Shown here: positions 9,581-19,968 of the stretch, piece after piece
Layout: the number at the start of each line of letters is the position of its first letter
Numbering within the stretch: position 1 is the stretch's first letter
Made by a program: the position numbers and the translations under genes
Notes under the pieces: model-generated
What the model saw: only the letters and a program-made list of their open reading frames with translations
Databases searched by the model: none
What the model was told of the DNA's origin: nothing
NCBI GenBank assembly: GCA_040222855.1
Contig: JAVKCD010000025.1
Coordinates: 434,001-498,000 of the forward strand
Direction of reading: 5' to 3'
Source: Phycisphaeraceae bacterium
GTDB taxonomy: Bacteria; Planctomycetota; Phycisphaerae; Phycisphaerales; Phycisphaeraceae
DNA length: 64,000 nt

Positions 9581-10297
9581 GGTGCGTTTTCGTTCTGAGT
9601 ACCAGAGGGCGGCGATGGTGGAGATGATTCTGACGCCAACGCGAGCACTGATCCAGAGGGAGCCGGTGATTTTGCTGCGGCCGGCGCGTCGTTTTCGGTA
9701 GGGGACGTCGATCTCGATGGTGCGGAGTCTACGGGTGGCGGCTTTGACCTGCATCTCGATGGTCCAGCCCCAAGTGCGGTCTTTCATGTCGAGGGCGAGG
9801 AGCGAGGGCCAGCGGATCACGCGCATGGGTCCGAGATCGCGGTAGCGTTTGCCTGTGGTGAGTCGGGCGAGGAAGCAGGCGAGGGCGGTGCCGAATCGTT
9901 GGTGAGGATCGAGGGCACCGGGTTGGGCGTGGCGTGTGCGGCTGCCTAGGACGAGGTCTTGCTGGCCCTCCTCGATGGGTTCGATGAGGCGTGGGAGCCA
10001 GGCGGGGTCATCGGAGAGATCGGCGTCGAAGAAGGCGACGGCGTCGGGGAGAGGTGAGCGTCTTTTGGCGTGGTCATCGGCGATCCAGTCGAGGGCGGCG
10101 AGGCAGGCGCTGCCGTAGCCCATGGAGGTCTCGGAGACGACGATTCCGCCTTGCTGGCGTACGAGATCGGGGGTGGCGTCGGTGGAGCCGTTGTCGGCGA
10201 CGATGATTCTGCGGAAGGTGTTTTGGGGTAGTTCGGCGAAGAGGGCGGGGATGTTCTCGGCTTCGTTTCTGGCGGGTATGACGAGGTCGACGATCAC
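9575..10297 (-). CDS. Family 2 glycosyltransferase (polyprenyl-phosphate sugar transferase-like)
   Basis: A 240-residue GT-A fold enzyme. VDLVIPARNEAENI at the N-terminus and VADNGSTDAT are the nucleotide-sugar binding segments, and FFDADLSDDP holds the metal-binding DxD motif near residue 90. The DLGPMRVIRW and WTIEMQVKA motifs resemble dolichyl or undecaprenyl-phosphate mannosyl/glucosyl transferases such as DPM1. It lacks C-terminal membrane helices, so it would act at the cytoplasmic face of the membrane. Transfer to a lipid carrier is inferred. The start is GTG, with GGAG about ten bases upstream. Its promoter region is shared divergently with metF. Confidence 0.88.
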   Translation of the reverse strand: MIVDLVIPARNEAENIPALFAELPQNTFRRIIVADNGSTDATPDLVRQQGGIVVSETSMGYGSACLAALDWIADDHAKRRSPLPDAVAFFDADLSDDPAWLPRLIEPIEEGQQDLVLGSRTRHAQPGALDPHQRFGTALACFLARLTTGKRYRDLGPMRVIRWPSLLALDMKDRTWGWTIEMQVKAATRRLRTIEIDVPYRKRRAGRSKITGSLWISARVGVRIISTIAALWYSERKRTQ

Positions 10298-10392
10298 GTG
10301 GTGGGGACTCCGCTGCGTTTTGAGGTTATGTTGGGCGTGTTGAGAGGGCTGTCTTTCGAGCCTAACTGGTCGTTATTGAGAGCGGGTTAATC

Positions 10393-11310
10393 ATGCATAT
10401 TCAGGACATCTTCGCCGAGCATCCAACGACATTCTCGTTTGAGTTCTTTCCGCCTAAGTCGCCGGAGCTGGCGGAGGACCTTTATCAGAACATTCAGGAG
10501 TTGCAGGAGCTGCGGCCACACTTTGTCTCGGTGACTTATGGGGCTGGGGGATCGACGCGGGAGGTGACGCATGATCTGGTGTTGCGGCTGAAGAAGACGA
10601 CGACGCTGGACCCGATCCCGCATCTGACGTGCGTGTGTCATCAGAAGGCGGAGATTGGTGAGATCCTGGATCAGTACCTTGCGGCGGGTGTGAGTAATAT
10701 TCTGGCGCTTGGGGGTGATCTGCCTCGGGATAAGCCGGACTGGGATCGTGCTCAGGATGCTTTTCGTTATGCGGCGGACCTGGTGACTTTTATTCGTGAG
10801 CACGCTGAGCGGGCGGGGCATCCGGATCGGCGGGGGTTTGGGATTGGGGTGGCGGGTTTTCCGGAGGGTCATCCCGGGACGCCTAACCGGCTGGATGAGA
10901 TGGATCATTTGAAGGCTAAGGTTGATGCGGGCGCGGACTACATCTGCACGCAACTGTTTTTTGACAACCGGGATTTTTATGATTTTCGTGAGCGTTGCGA
11001 GTTGGCGGGGGTTGCGGTTCCGATCATTGCGGGGCTGATGCCGATCGGATCGACCAAGGGGATGCGGCGGATGGCGGACTTGGCGGCGGGGTCGCGTTTC
11101 CCGGCCGCCTTATTGCGGTCACTGAACCGGGCCGGGGATGATGTGGAGGCGGTGCGGCGGGTAGGGATTCACTGGGCGACGGAGCAGGCGCGGGACCTGT
11201 TGGACCATCAGGTGCGGGGGATTCATTTTTATACGCTGAATAAGTCGGATGCGACGCGGCGGATTTATGAGAGTCTGGGGGCGGCGGATTCGGCGAAGTT
11301 GTCTTTGTGA
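10393..11310 (+). CDS. metF: Methylenetetrahydrofolate reductase
   Basis: Reduces 5,10-methylene-THF to 5-methyl-THF using FAD, feeding methionine synthesis. At 305 residues it matches bacterial MetF (about 290-310). The family signature TFSFEFFPPKS with its catalytic Glu, then FVSVTYGAGGSTRE and ILALGGDLPRD are present, and the FAD-site region DYICTQLFFDN is intact. It is transcribed alone after a divergent region with the GT2 gene; the ribosome site (GAGAG) is weak. No riboswitch-like structure is evident in the short leader. Confidence 0.97.
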   Translation: MHIQDIFAEHPTTFSFEFFPPKSPELAEDLYQNIQELQELRPHFVSVTYGAGGSTREVTHDLVLRLKKTTTLDPIPHLTCVCHQKAEIGEILDQYLAAGVSNILALGGDLPRDKPDWDRAQDAFRYAADLVTFIREHAERAGHPDRRGFGIGVAGFPEGHPGTPNRLDEMDHLKAKVDAGADYICTQLFFDNRDFYDFRERCELAGVAVPIIAGLMPIGSTKGMRRMADLAAGSRFPAALLRSLNRAGDDVEAVRRVGIHWATEQARDLLDHQVRGIHFYTLNKSDATRRIYESLGAADSAKLSL

Positions 11311-11497
11311 GCGGCTGCGTCGGTCTGGTGTGTATACTGGTATATGCTCGTCACTAGACGGGCTTAACTGATCCGTGTTCGGGCCTCCTTGTCGTGCCGA
11401 GTCGATGAGGGGACGTAAAAAACGCCAACTCGGTGACAACAAGCGTCACGTCACGCCGGTTTCGCTGGCGGTGGTGTTGTTAGAACACGGAGACCCT

Positions 11498-12910
11498 ATG
11501 TCAGGCAGTATTACGCCTTTACCGATCATGCTTTCTGAGGAAGACCAGGCGATTTACGATCGTCTGGAGCCGCCAAAGACGATGGTGGTGAGTTATGGGT
11601 ATCAGAAGCGGGTGGCGGAGTTGCCCTACGACGGGGATGGGAAGCCTGGGTGTGGTTCGAAGATGGTGATCCGGACTCAGCGGGGGACTGAGATCGGGGA
11701 GATGCTGACGACGACGTGCACGAACTCGGGTTGCGGGAAGTCAGTGTCGCGGAGCGAGATGCTGGAGTACATCAAGAACTCTGGTGGGAAGGATTATCCG
11801 TTTTCGACGGACGGGAAAGTCCTGCGGGTAGCGACGGTGGAGGATCTGCAGGAGCAGAGTCGGATCGATGGTGACAAGGCGGAGATGATACGTCGGGCGC
11901 GTGAGCATGCTCGGGAGCTAGGTCTGCGGATGAAGGTGGTGGAGGTTGAGCCGTTGCTCGGCGGGGAGCGGGTGATTTTTTATTACACGTCGGAGCAGTG
12001 GATTGATTTTCGTGAGCTGGTGAAGCTGTTGGCGACGGATTTCTCGACGCGGATTGAGATGCTGCAGGTCAATGCGCGTGAGGAAGCGAGGCTGGTGGCT
12101 GATTATGAGAAGTGTGGTCAGCAGTGCTGCTGTAAGCAGTTTTTGAAGGTGCTCAAGCCGGTCTCGATGCGTTCGGCGAAAGTTCAGAAGGCGACGTTGG
12201 ACCCGCAGAAGATTTCGGGTCGGTGTGGGCGGCTGATGTGTTGCCTGCGATATGAGGATCAGACGTACGAACAGCTTCGGAAGAATCTGCCTCACAAGAA
12301 GACGGTGGTGGAGACGGAGGATGGTGTTGGGATCGTGATTGATTCGCAGATCCTGACGCAGTTGGTGTTGGTACGGATTGGTCAGAGTCCGCTGGGGGCG
12401 TACCCGCTGGAGAGTGTTCGGATTCTGACGAAGGAGGAGGCATCGGACTGGCGTCAGAAGATGGCGGAGGAGGAGCGGGAGCGAGCGGAGGCTTGGGAGC
12501 GGCGAACGGCTCGTCGGGCGGAGCGGAGCGGCGGGAGTGCGCCGCGGCCGCAGTCTTCGCCGGCGGCTGCGCCTCGTCCTGCTGCTGGTGGGGACTCGGG
12601 CGATTCGGGTCAGGAAGGGGAAGGGAAGAAGCGTCGTCGTCGGCGGAGGCGTCCACGTCCTGGGCAGCCGTTGGGTGAAGGTGAGGCTGAATCGCGGGAG
12701 GGGACGCCTTCTGACCAGATGCCGAATGAGGGCGGTGATGCGCAGGCATCATCGGGAGAGGGTGGTGAGAGTCGTGAGGGTGCACCGAAGAAGCGTCGGC
12801 GGCGCAGGCGGCGGCGACGCGGGGGTGGTGGCGGCGGAGAAGGTGGCGGTGGCGGTGGCGGCGGAGAAGGTGGCGGTGGGGGTGATGGTCCGCCTTCGTC
12901 GGATGGCTGA
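11498..12910 (+). CDS. ricT: RicT/PSP1-family protein with Arg/Gly-rich tail
   Basis: A 470-residue protein. The central region holds the PSP1 signature, including the cysteine clusters CGQQCCCKQ and SGRCGRLMCCLRYE. In Bacillus subtilis, RicT binds an iron-sulfur cluster with RicA and RicF and influences RNase Y-dependent RNA processing. An extra CTNSGC motif occurs near residue 74. From about residue 310 on, a low-complexity tail follows: charged helix, two poly-Arg runs preceded by Lys, Ser/Gly-rich spacers and a closing Gly/Glu run. That tail resembles disordered RNA-binding tails such as those of RNase E, and is not part of canonical RicT. The ATG at 11498 has CGGAG at 5 nt; upstream in-frame starts lack support. 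Confidence 0.88.
   Translation: MSGSITPLPIMLSEEDQAIYDRLEPPKTMVVSYGYQKRVAELPYDGDGKPGCGSKMVIRTQRGTEIGEMLTTTCTNSGCGKSVSRSEMLEYIKNSGGKDYPFSTDGKVLRVATVEDLQEQSRIDGDKAEMIRRAREHARELGLRMKVVEVEPLLGGERVIFYYTSEQWIDFRELVKLLATDFSTRIEMLQVNAREEARLVADYEKCGQQCCCKQFLKVLKPVSMRSAKVQKATLDPQKISGRCGRLMCCLRYEDQTYEQLRKNLPHKKTVVETEDGVGIVIDSQILTQLVLVRIGQSPLGAYPLESVRILTKEEASDWRQKMAEEERERAEAWERRTARRAERSGGSAPRPQSSPAAAPRPAAGGDSGDSGQEGEGKKRRRRRRRPRPGQPLGEGEAESREGTPSDQMPNEGGDAQASSGEGGESREGAPKKRRRRRRRRRGGGGGGEGGGGGGGGEGGGGGDGPPSSDG
12789..12890 (+). repeat. Low-complexity CGG/GGC tract in the ricT tail
   Basis: Tandem near-repeats of CGGCG- and GGTGGCGGAGAAGG-type units encode a poly-Arg stretch followed by Gly runs broken by single Glu. 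The sequence repeats itself enough to permit replication slippage, so length variation between strains is plausible. This rests on direct reading of the bases. Confidence 0.7.
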
Positions 12911-12935
12911 TTCCGAGGGTGTTCGACTTGTATGG

Positions 12936-13793
12936 TTATTGTGATCCCGGGTCGATGCTTTCGACGCGGATGATGACGATGCGTTGCCAGACAATTCCGC
13001 CTCGTTCGAGGGCGAGGAGAGGCACGGCTATGGGCAGGCCTGGGGGTTTTACTTGTCCCTGGTCATCGGGGGCCTGGAGGGGCTCCATGAGGCGTTGGCC
13101 GGTTTCGGGGGCGAGGGTGAAGAGAACCGCGGTACCGGTTGCGGCGGGTAGAGAGAGGGCGAGGGATTCGAAGAAGCGGTAGCGGTCTTCGAGGTTGGTG
13201 ATGGGTTCGGTTGAGAAGCGGGCTGATGTGATCTGCTGGGCGGGGACGGCGGCGACGGTGAGTCGGTCGGCGATGGTTTTCTGGAGGATGATCCGGAGGC
13301 TGAGCGGGCCGCGGGTGAGGGTGGGTTCGCCTTGCCCGGTATCGACGGCGAAATCGATCGCGAGGCGGCGGGTTTCGAGGACGGCGATGGAGCCTGTGGT
13401 GATCTGGCTGCGCTCGCGTCCCATGGGCCAAGAGGGTGGTGGGAGTTCGGAGATCCAGCGGGTGATCTGATTGGACGGGAGTGTGCCTGCGACGAGTCCG
13501 TTGGTTCGGAGTCGTTCCAGGACCGAGGGGCTGAGGCTGTCACTGGCGAGTTGCTGCCAGGCTTCGGTCAGGTCGGTGGTGATGGGAACGCCGACGATCA
13601 GGGTGGAGAAGATGGCGTTGGCTGGGCGTGTCATGACGCCTTCGGGCGGCCCGGGGCGCGTGAGGTCGGAGCGGATGTCGACAAGTTTGGGGAGGTCTTC
13701 GTTGCGGGGCTGAGATATTTCCTGGCACGCGGGGAGGAGCAGCGTGAGTAAAGCCAGGCATAGCGCGGCTGGTAGGTGAGGCTTGAGGGTCAT
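12936..13793 (-). CDS. Predicted lipoprotein, unknown function
   Basis: A 285-residue protein with a typical lipoprotein signal: positively charged start, a hydrophobic stretch at about residues 8-20 and a lipobox LLPAC placing the lipidated cysteine at residue 23. The mature part is mixed alpha/beta with no motif I recognise. A central segment near 150-200 resembles part of a beta-rich domain. Its start overlaps the stop of the upstream aminotransferase gene by 4 bp (ATGA), so the two are co-translated. Its 3' end faces ricT with only 25 bp between. Confidence 0.75.
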   Translation of the reverse strand: MTLKPHLPAALCLALLTLLLPACQEISQPRNEDLPKLVDIRSDLTRPGPPEGVMTRPANAIFSTLIVGVPITTDLTEAWQQLASDSLSPSVLERLRTNGLVAGTLPSNQITRWISELPPPSWPMGRERSQITTGSIAVLETRRLAIDFAVDTGQGEPTLTRGPLSLRIILQKTIADRLTVAAVPAQQITSARFSTEPITNLEDRYRFFESLALSLPAATGTAVLFTLAPETGQRLMEPLQAPDDQGQVKPPGLPIAVPLLALERGGIVWQRIVIIRVESIDPGSQ

Positions 13794-15055
13794 CCGTCGT
13801 TTCCGGAGAGGACGGCTTCGAGGGCGGAGAGTCCGTCGTTGAGGAGGTCTTCGGGGATGGTGAGGGGGGGTGCGAGGCGGAGGACGCCGTTCTTGGTGGC
13901 GTTGATCATCACGCCTCGTTGGATGAGGGCGGCGACGATGTCTTTGACGGTGGATATGGCGGGAGGGAGTTTGGTGTCGTTGATCTCGATGCCTAGGAAG
14001 AGTCCGGAACCGCGGACCTGCTTGATGGCGGGGCAGTTGTTGGCGGCGGCATCTCGGAGACGTTTCATGGTGGCCTGGCCCAGGTTATGGGCTCGCTGAT
14101 CGAGCTTGTCCCGTTCGATGATTTTGAAGACGGTGGCGGTGGCGGCCATGGCGAGGCAGTTGCCGCCCAGGGTGGTGGCGTGGAAGACCCTGCCGTGCTT
14201 GGGTGCGGAGTAGAGTTCGGCGATGTCGGGTTTGGCGCACATGACGCCAACGGGCAGTCCGCCGCCTACGCCTTTACCGAGGGTCATGATGTCGGGAGTG
14301 ATGTTCCAGAGTTGGTGGCCGAAGACGCGACCGGTGCGGGCGCAACCGGTCCAGACCTCGTCGGCGATGAGCAGGAGGTCGTGGGTGTCGCAGAGTTCGC
14401 GGAGTTTGGTGAAGTAGTCGGGGTCTGGGACGTGGATCCCGCCTTCGCCTTGGATCGGTTCGACGATGATGGCGACGGTGTCGTCGTCAATGGCGGCTTT
14501 GATAGCGTCGATGTGGTTGTAGGCGACGTTGGTGAAGCCGGGGAGGAGGGGTTCGAAGCCCTGACGTACGGCGAGTTGCCCAGTGGCTCCCATGGTGGCG
14601 AAGGAGCGACCGTGGAAACTGAGGGTGGCGGAGATGACTTTGTAGCGGCCGAACTCGCTGATGGATTTCCCACGGTTGGCTTTGCCATAGAGACGGGCGA
14701 GTTTGATGGCGGCTTCGTTGGCGTCGGCACCGGCGTGCGAGAAGAAGGATTGCCCGCCAAAGCCGAGTCGTTGGATGCGCTCGGCGGCATCGACCTGGGG
14801 TTCGGTGTGGAGGAGGTTGCCGACATGCCAGAGTTTATTGGCTTGGTCGGTGACGGCTTTGACCAGTTCCTGGTGGCAGTGGCCGAGGACTGGGGCACCG
14901 AAGCCGGCGAAGAGGTCGATATAGCGTTTACCTTCGAGGTCGTATAGGAGCGAGCCTTCGCCGCGTTCGATGGCGATGGGAAGGCGGGCGTAGTTGGGTG
15001 AGAGTGCCTTGTCGTGGCAAGCGATGAGGTCTTGCGTCTTGGTGGTGGTCGTCAC
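13790..15055 (-). CDS. argD: Class III aminotransferase, acetylornithine-type
   Basis: A PLP enzyme of 421 residues. The IIVEPIQGEGG motif, ADEVWTGCARTG with the pyridine-binding Asp near residue 232 and LGKGVGGG with the Schiff-base lysine at about 261 are intact. The overall pattern fits acetylornithine/succinylornithine aminotransferase, which makes N-acetylornithine in arginine synthesis. The usual NSGTEANE segment reads SHAGADANEA, a small divergence. No other arg genes adjoin it, so ornithine, GABA or another omega-amino substrate cannot be excluded. It begins a two-gene unit with the lipoprotein gene. Confidence 0.85.
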   Translation of the reverse strand: MTTTTKTQDLIACHDKALSPNYARLPIAIERGEGSLLYDLEGKRYIDLFAGFGAPVLGHCHQELVKAVTDQANKLWHVGNLLHTEPQVDAAERIQRLGFGGQSFFSHAGADANEAAIKLARLYGKANRGKSISEFGRYKVISATLSFHGRSFATMGATGQLAVRQGFEPLLPGFTNVAYNHIDAIKAAIDDDTVAIIVEPIQGEGGIHVPDPDYFTKLRELCDTHDLLLIADEVWTGCARTGRVFGHQLWNITPDIMTLGKGVGGGLPVGVMCAKPDIAELYSAPKHGRVFHATTLGGNCLAMAATATVFKIIERDKLDQRAHNLGQATMKRLRDAAANNCPAIKQVRGSGLFLGIEINDTKLPPAISTVKDIVAALIQRGVMINATKNGVLRLAPPLTIPEDLLNDGLSALEAVLSGNDG

Positions 15056-15119
15056 GCTGGACTCCGTGTTCGTGAGCTATTGGGGTGCGGGTTATGAGAT
15101 CATTGTGCCCCGATGTGTG

Positions 15120-15153
15120 GGAAAAGAAAAACCCCGCGGCCGAGGCCGCGGGG
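15120..15153 (-). terminator. Rho-independent terminator of the HU gene
   Basis: A 10-bp perfect GC stem (arms 15132-15141 and 15144-15153) is followed on the minus strand by TTTTTCTTTTC. It lies 44 nt beyond the stop of the HU gene, a textbook intrinsic terminator for leftward transcription. Confidence 0.9.
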
Positions 15154-15197
15154 CAAGGGGGGCGATCAGGATGAAGCACCCCGGGTCAAGGTAATGG

Positions 15198-15521
15198 TCA
15201 GACCATTTCCTTGAGGGGCTTGAGGGCACGGAGCTTGACGACCGTGGTGGCGGGCTTGGCGGAGATCTTGATTTCTTCGCCGGTGGCGGGGTTGCGGCCC
15301 ATGCGAGCCTTGGTGGCCTTCTTCTTAAAGCGGACGATCTTGAGGAGTCCGGGGACGGTGAAGGCGCCGGAACCGCGTCCTGAGCCGACTTCCTTCTTGA
15401 TGAGGGTTGTCATGGACTCGAAGACGGCGGCGACTTCTTTTTTCGCCAGGCCGGTTTCATCGGCGATGGCGGAGAAGAGCTGGGTCTTGGTGAGGGGTTT
15501 CTTTGCTGCGGCTTTAGCCAT
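15198..15521 (-). CDS. HU/IHF family DNA-binding protein
   Basis: A 107-residue histone-like protein that bends and compacts DNA as a dimer. After a short basic extension (MAKAAAKKPLTKTQL), the HU fold follows: helices over residues 10-45, the beta arm near GRGSGAFTVPGLLKI, and the conserved GRNPATGEEIKI segment. The arm reads RFKKKATKARMGRNP, typical of HU rather than IHF. The ATG at 15521 has AAGGAG seven bases upstream, which decides against longer frames reaching 15644. Two dyads lie in its leader and a strong terminator follows. Confidence 0.94.
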   Translation of the reverse strand: MAKAAAKKPLTKTQLFSAIADETGLAKKEVAAVFESMTTLIKKEVGSGRGSGAFTVPGLLKIVRFKKKATKARMGRNPATGEEIKISAKPATTVVKLRALKPLKEMV

Positions 15522-15560
15522 GGTTACGCTCCTTCGTTGGCTGCTTTGGGGCCCGCGTGC

Positions 15561-15573
15561 GTCCACTGTGGAC
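15561..15573. promoter_or_regulatory. Palindrome in the HU leader
   Basis: GTCCAC-T-GTGGAC, a perfect 6-1-6 palindrome about 40 bp upstream of the HU start codon. Its position suits an operator or an early leader hairpin. The regulator is unknown. Confidence 0.35.
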
Positions 15574-15593
15574 GACTGATTCGAGTTCCCATC

Positions 15594-15617
15594 CGCCAAG
15601 GTTATCGCACCTTGGCG
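15594..15617. promoter_or_regulatory. Inverted repeat upstream of the HU gene
   Basis: Perfect 8-bp arms CGCCAAGG and CCTTGGCG enclose TTATCGCA, starting 73 bp upstream of the HU start codon. It may be an operator or a leader stem-loop. No neighbouring copy was noticed. Confidence 0.4.
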
Positions 15618-15870
15618 CGAGTTTCCTGTAGTTTTCCGTCTCAAATCTATCTGGGGCTCATTTTAGCCCTTGAATCACGGGCCTCCGAGCCCCGGACTGC
15701 GCAGAGACCTCCCTGGTACAGGGGCATCCTGGGCCGGATGGAGTTGTCAGAATGGCAGGCGGGGTTGGGTGCCAGGCTGCGTTGGCAGGCTGAAAACAGG
15801 GTTTTCCGGCTATGAGTGGGTTGTGGCGGGTGGCATCGGCTTTGCGAATGGAGATAGGCAGGCCGGTTGA

Positions 15871-17817
<1,947 letters not shown>

Positions 17818-17876
17818 CACCCCCCACCCCCAGCCCCCGCATTTATGTCCAGCGGTATCGTTGGAGTAAGACAAAG

Positions 17877-17921
17877 AACAAGGCCCGTGGTGATGACCAC
17901 GGGCCTTGTTTATTTGTTGGT
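17877..17921 (+). terminator. Bidirectional terminator between dnaK and the facing lipoprotein gene
   Basis: A perfect 15-bp stem (17877-17891 with 17896-17910) with a GATG loop. On the plus strand TATTTGTTGG follows the stem, and on the minus strand TTCTTTGTC follows it. It therefore suits both dnaK and the convergent lipoprotein gene ending at 17937. Confidence 0.9.
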
Positions 17922-17936
17922 GTTGATTAGGTATTG

Positions 17937-18875
17937 TTACTCGTTGTGCTCTTCTTCGTGGTTCTCATCGGCATCGTGATCTTCGTGATCTTCGGCGTCA
18001 TCGTGCATGTCGGCATGAGCTTCATCGTGATCATGGGTGTGGGCTTCTTCAGCCGGTGGTGCGGGGGGCTCGGGGAGTTCGTCGATGCGGGCGTTCATCG
18101 GTCGGATGAAGGAGCCGGGGCTGGGATCGACGAAGCGGATGTTGGAGATCTTGGCGTGGCCCTTGGGAGTGTCGGATTTTCCGGTGGCGGGGTCCCAGTG
18201 GTAGAAGGTCCAGTCGGTGGCGAAGGCGACGCCCTCGACGGTTTTGAAGGCGTTGTATTCGATGAGGCTGGGGCTTTCTTCGGCTTCCTGCTGGGACTTG
18301 CCATAGGTGACGATATAGGCCATGGCGCGGAGGGCGTCGGTGTCGGGGTCTTTGAGGAGGATGTACCAGTCGTCGGGGGCGTCGCCTACGGATGAGTCGA
18401 AGGTGAGCTTCATGGCGGCGAGGTGGTTTTGTTCATCGAGGGGGGCCATGCCGATGTCGTCGAGATTGGTGCCCTGATCGGCGAGCTTCATGGGCGCGGC
18501 GAGGAAATAGGGCCAGGTGAGGGCGTGGAAGCGGGCCATCTGGATGGGAGCATCGTTGGGGGTGACCCAGGCGTTGAAACCATCGAAGACGATGGTGGAG
18601 CCGTCGTTGAGTTCCATGCGGACCTTGCCAGCGTCGGTGTTGAAGACCATGTTGCCAGCGATGATGGTGGACCCGCCGAAGTCGACGGTGAAGTCGGCCT
18701 GAACGGCATTGTGTTTGTGATAGCGTTCGGCCCCATGGGCGAGTTCGATGGCCTCGATGAAGGCGGGTTTTTCCGGCTCGACCATGACAGTCTCGTGGTG
18801 GTCGGTGGTGTGACATCCGGTCACGCTGAGGAGCGAGACAGAGAGCAGGGCAGTGAGGCGTGTGAATCGGCTCAT
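17937..18875 (-). CDS. DUF6503-like lipoprotein with His/Asp/Glu-rich tail
   Basis: A 312-residue exported lipoprotein: signal peptide, then lipobox SVTGC with the modified cysteine at residue 21. The mature domain has ELAHGAERYHKHNAVQADFTV and a series of beta strands, resembling DUF6503/LolA-type antiparallel sheets. The last 40 residues are almost entirely His, Asp, Glu and Ala (for example EEAHTHDHDEAHADMHDD), a composition typical of divalent-metal binding. Metal buffering or sensing at the envelope is inference; the domain itself has no known enzyme activity. It faces dnaK across a shared terminator. Confidence 0.75.
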   Translation of the reverse strand: MSRFTRLTALLSVSLLSVTGCHTTDHHETVMVEPEKPAFIEAIELAHGAERYHKHNAVQADFTVDFGGSTIIAGNMVFNTDAGKVRMELNDGSTIVFDGFNAWVTPNDAPIQMARFHALTWPYFLAAPMKLADQGTNLDDIGMAPLDEQNHLAAMKLTFDSSVGDAPDDWYILLKDPDTDALRAMAYIVTYGKSQQEAEESPSLIEYNAFKTVEGVAFATDWTFYHWDPATGKSDTPKGHAKISNIRFVDPSPGSFIRPMNARIDELPEPPAPPAEEAHTHDHDEAHADMHDDAEDHEDHDADENHEEEHNE

Positions 18876-19059
18876 GGATCATCCTCGTTAATCAGGGTGA
18901 AAGGAGCTGTGAACATACGGGCTTGAGGCGATTTCGGCTACTCGGGGCGGGTTCTCGGGGCTGGGGTGCAAGATTTCCGACGCGCTGGCGACCACCTATC
19001 TGAGCCGGCAGTGGGCCGGGTCAGTCAGCCTCATCCGCCCGAGTGGCAGGAGGATCAAG

Positions 19060-19890
19060 ATGATCTGCACAGCAGCGAAAATTGCCGGGGTCGGGATTGT
19101 CGGGACCGCCGTGATCGGCGGGCTTATCTTTGGTAGTGAGCTTGGGAGTTACGCCCATTCCTCTTGGCATTCGGTGAAGACGTCGGTTCGGGATTCGGTT
19201 CCGCTGGAGATCGAACTGCAGCGGGCCCGTGACCTGCTGGGTCAGATCATCCCGGAGATGCGAGCTAACATCCGGCTGATTGCTGAGGAGGAGGTCGAGC
19301 TGGAGAATCTCAATCGAGAGATCGCTCGGGCAGCAGGGCGGTTGGACGACCAGCGACAGGCGGTGGGGAATCTGCGGTCGATGTTGTCGGTTGAGCAGGT
19401 TTCTTTCCGTTCGGGCGTCCGCGAGGTGTCTCGTGACGAAGTGAAGCATGATCTGTCGCGACGGTTCTCGCTGCTGCAGGAGGCCGAGGCCTCGGTGTCG
19501 GCGAAAGAGCGGCTGCTGGCGGGACGGCAGACGGCGCTGGATGCGGCGATTGCGGCGCTGGAGCGGACTCGGACGCAGAAGGCCGAGTTGGAGGCTCAGA
19601 TCGAGGCGCTGGAGGCTCAGCATCGGCTGGTGCAGGCGGCTTCGGTTGGTTCGGGAACCTCGATTGATCAGAGCAAGCTGGCCAAGACCAATGAGCTGAT
19701 CACGCAGATCAAGAAGCGTCTGGACGTGGCTGAGCGGACCTTGGCTCGAGAGGGTCAGTTCATCACTGATCTTGAGATCGAGCCGGAGGCGACGGTCGAT
19801 GAGACGGCGTTGCTGTCCGAGGTCGATGCCTATCTGGGGCATGACCGGGTGGCGGTGGATGATCGTCGGTCGACGACGGCGACGCCTTGA
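19060..19890 (+). CDS. Membrane-anchored coiled-coil protein
   Basis: A 276-residue protein with an N-terminal membrane helix at about residues 7-25, then the segment HSVKTSVRDSVPLEIELQRARDLL and long charged coiled coils over about 60-120 and 145-245 (frequent Glu/Arg/Leu heptads). I recall similar short membrane-anchored coiled-coil proteins in planctomycetes, but no function is known. It starts a run of five co-directional genes ending with a sigma factor; the gap to the FHA-like gene is 78 bp, so co-transcription is likely. A scaffold or envelope sensor role is a guess. The opposite strand also has a long open frame, but it shows no domain. Confidence 0.75.
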   Translation: MICTAAKIAGVGIVGTAVIGGLIFGSELGSYAHSSWHSVKTSVRDSVPLEIELQRARDLLGQIIPEMRANIRLIAEEEVELENLNREIARAAGRLDDQRQAVGNLRSMLSVEQVSFRSGVREVSRDEVKHDLSRRFSLLQEAEASVSAKERLLAGRQTALDAAIAALERTRTQKAELEAQIEALEAQHRLVQAASVGSGTSIDQSKLAKTNELITQIKKRLDVAERTLAREGQFITDLEIEPEATVDETALLSEVDAYLGHDRVAVDDRRSTTATP

Positions 19891-19968
19891 CTTGGGGTTT
19901 GTCCGTTCGATGATGTGGTACTGAACCGTTTAGAATCACTCCATGCCCGGCTCGGGCGGAGGTGCACG

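Noticed and set aside
13790-15055. Assigning the aminotransferase to a specific non-arginine pathway (GABA or lysine)
   Set aside because: Motifs do not separate these subgroups and the neighbours give no pathway context.
15537-15815. Short plus-strand frame between HU and dnaK genes
   Set aside because: It lies over the HU leader with its dyads, has no ribosome site and no recognisable product.
19021-19842. A 273-codon minus-strand frame opposite the coiled-coil gene
   Set aside because: No recognisable domain or ribosome site. The plus-strand frame has a membrane helix and regular heptads and sits in a co-directional block.
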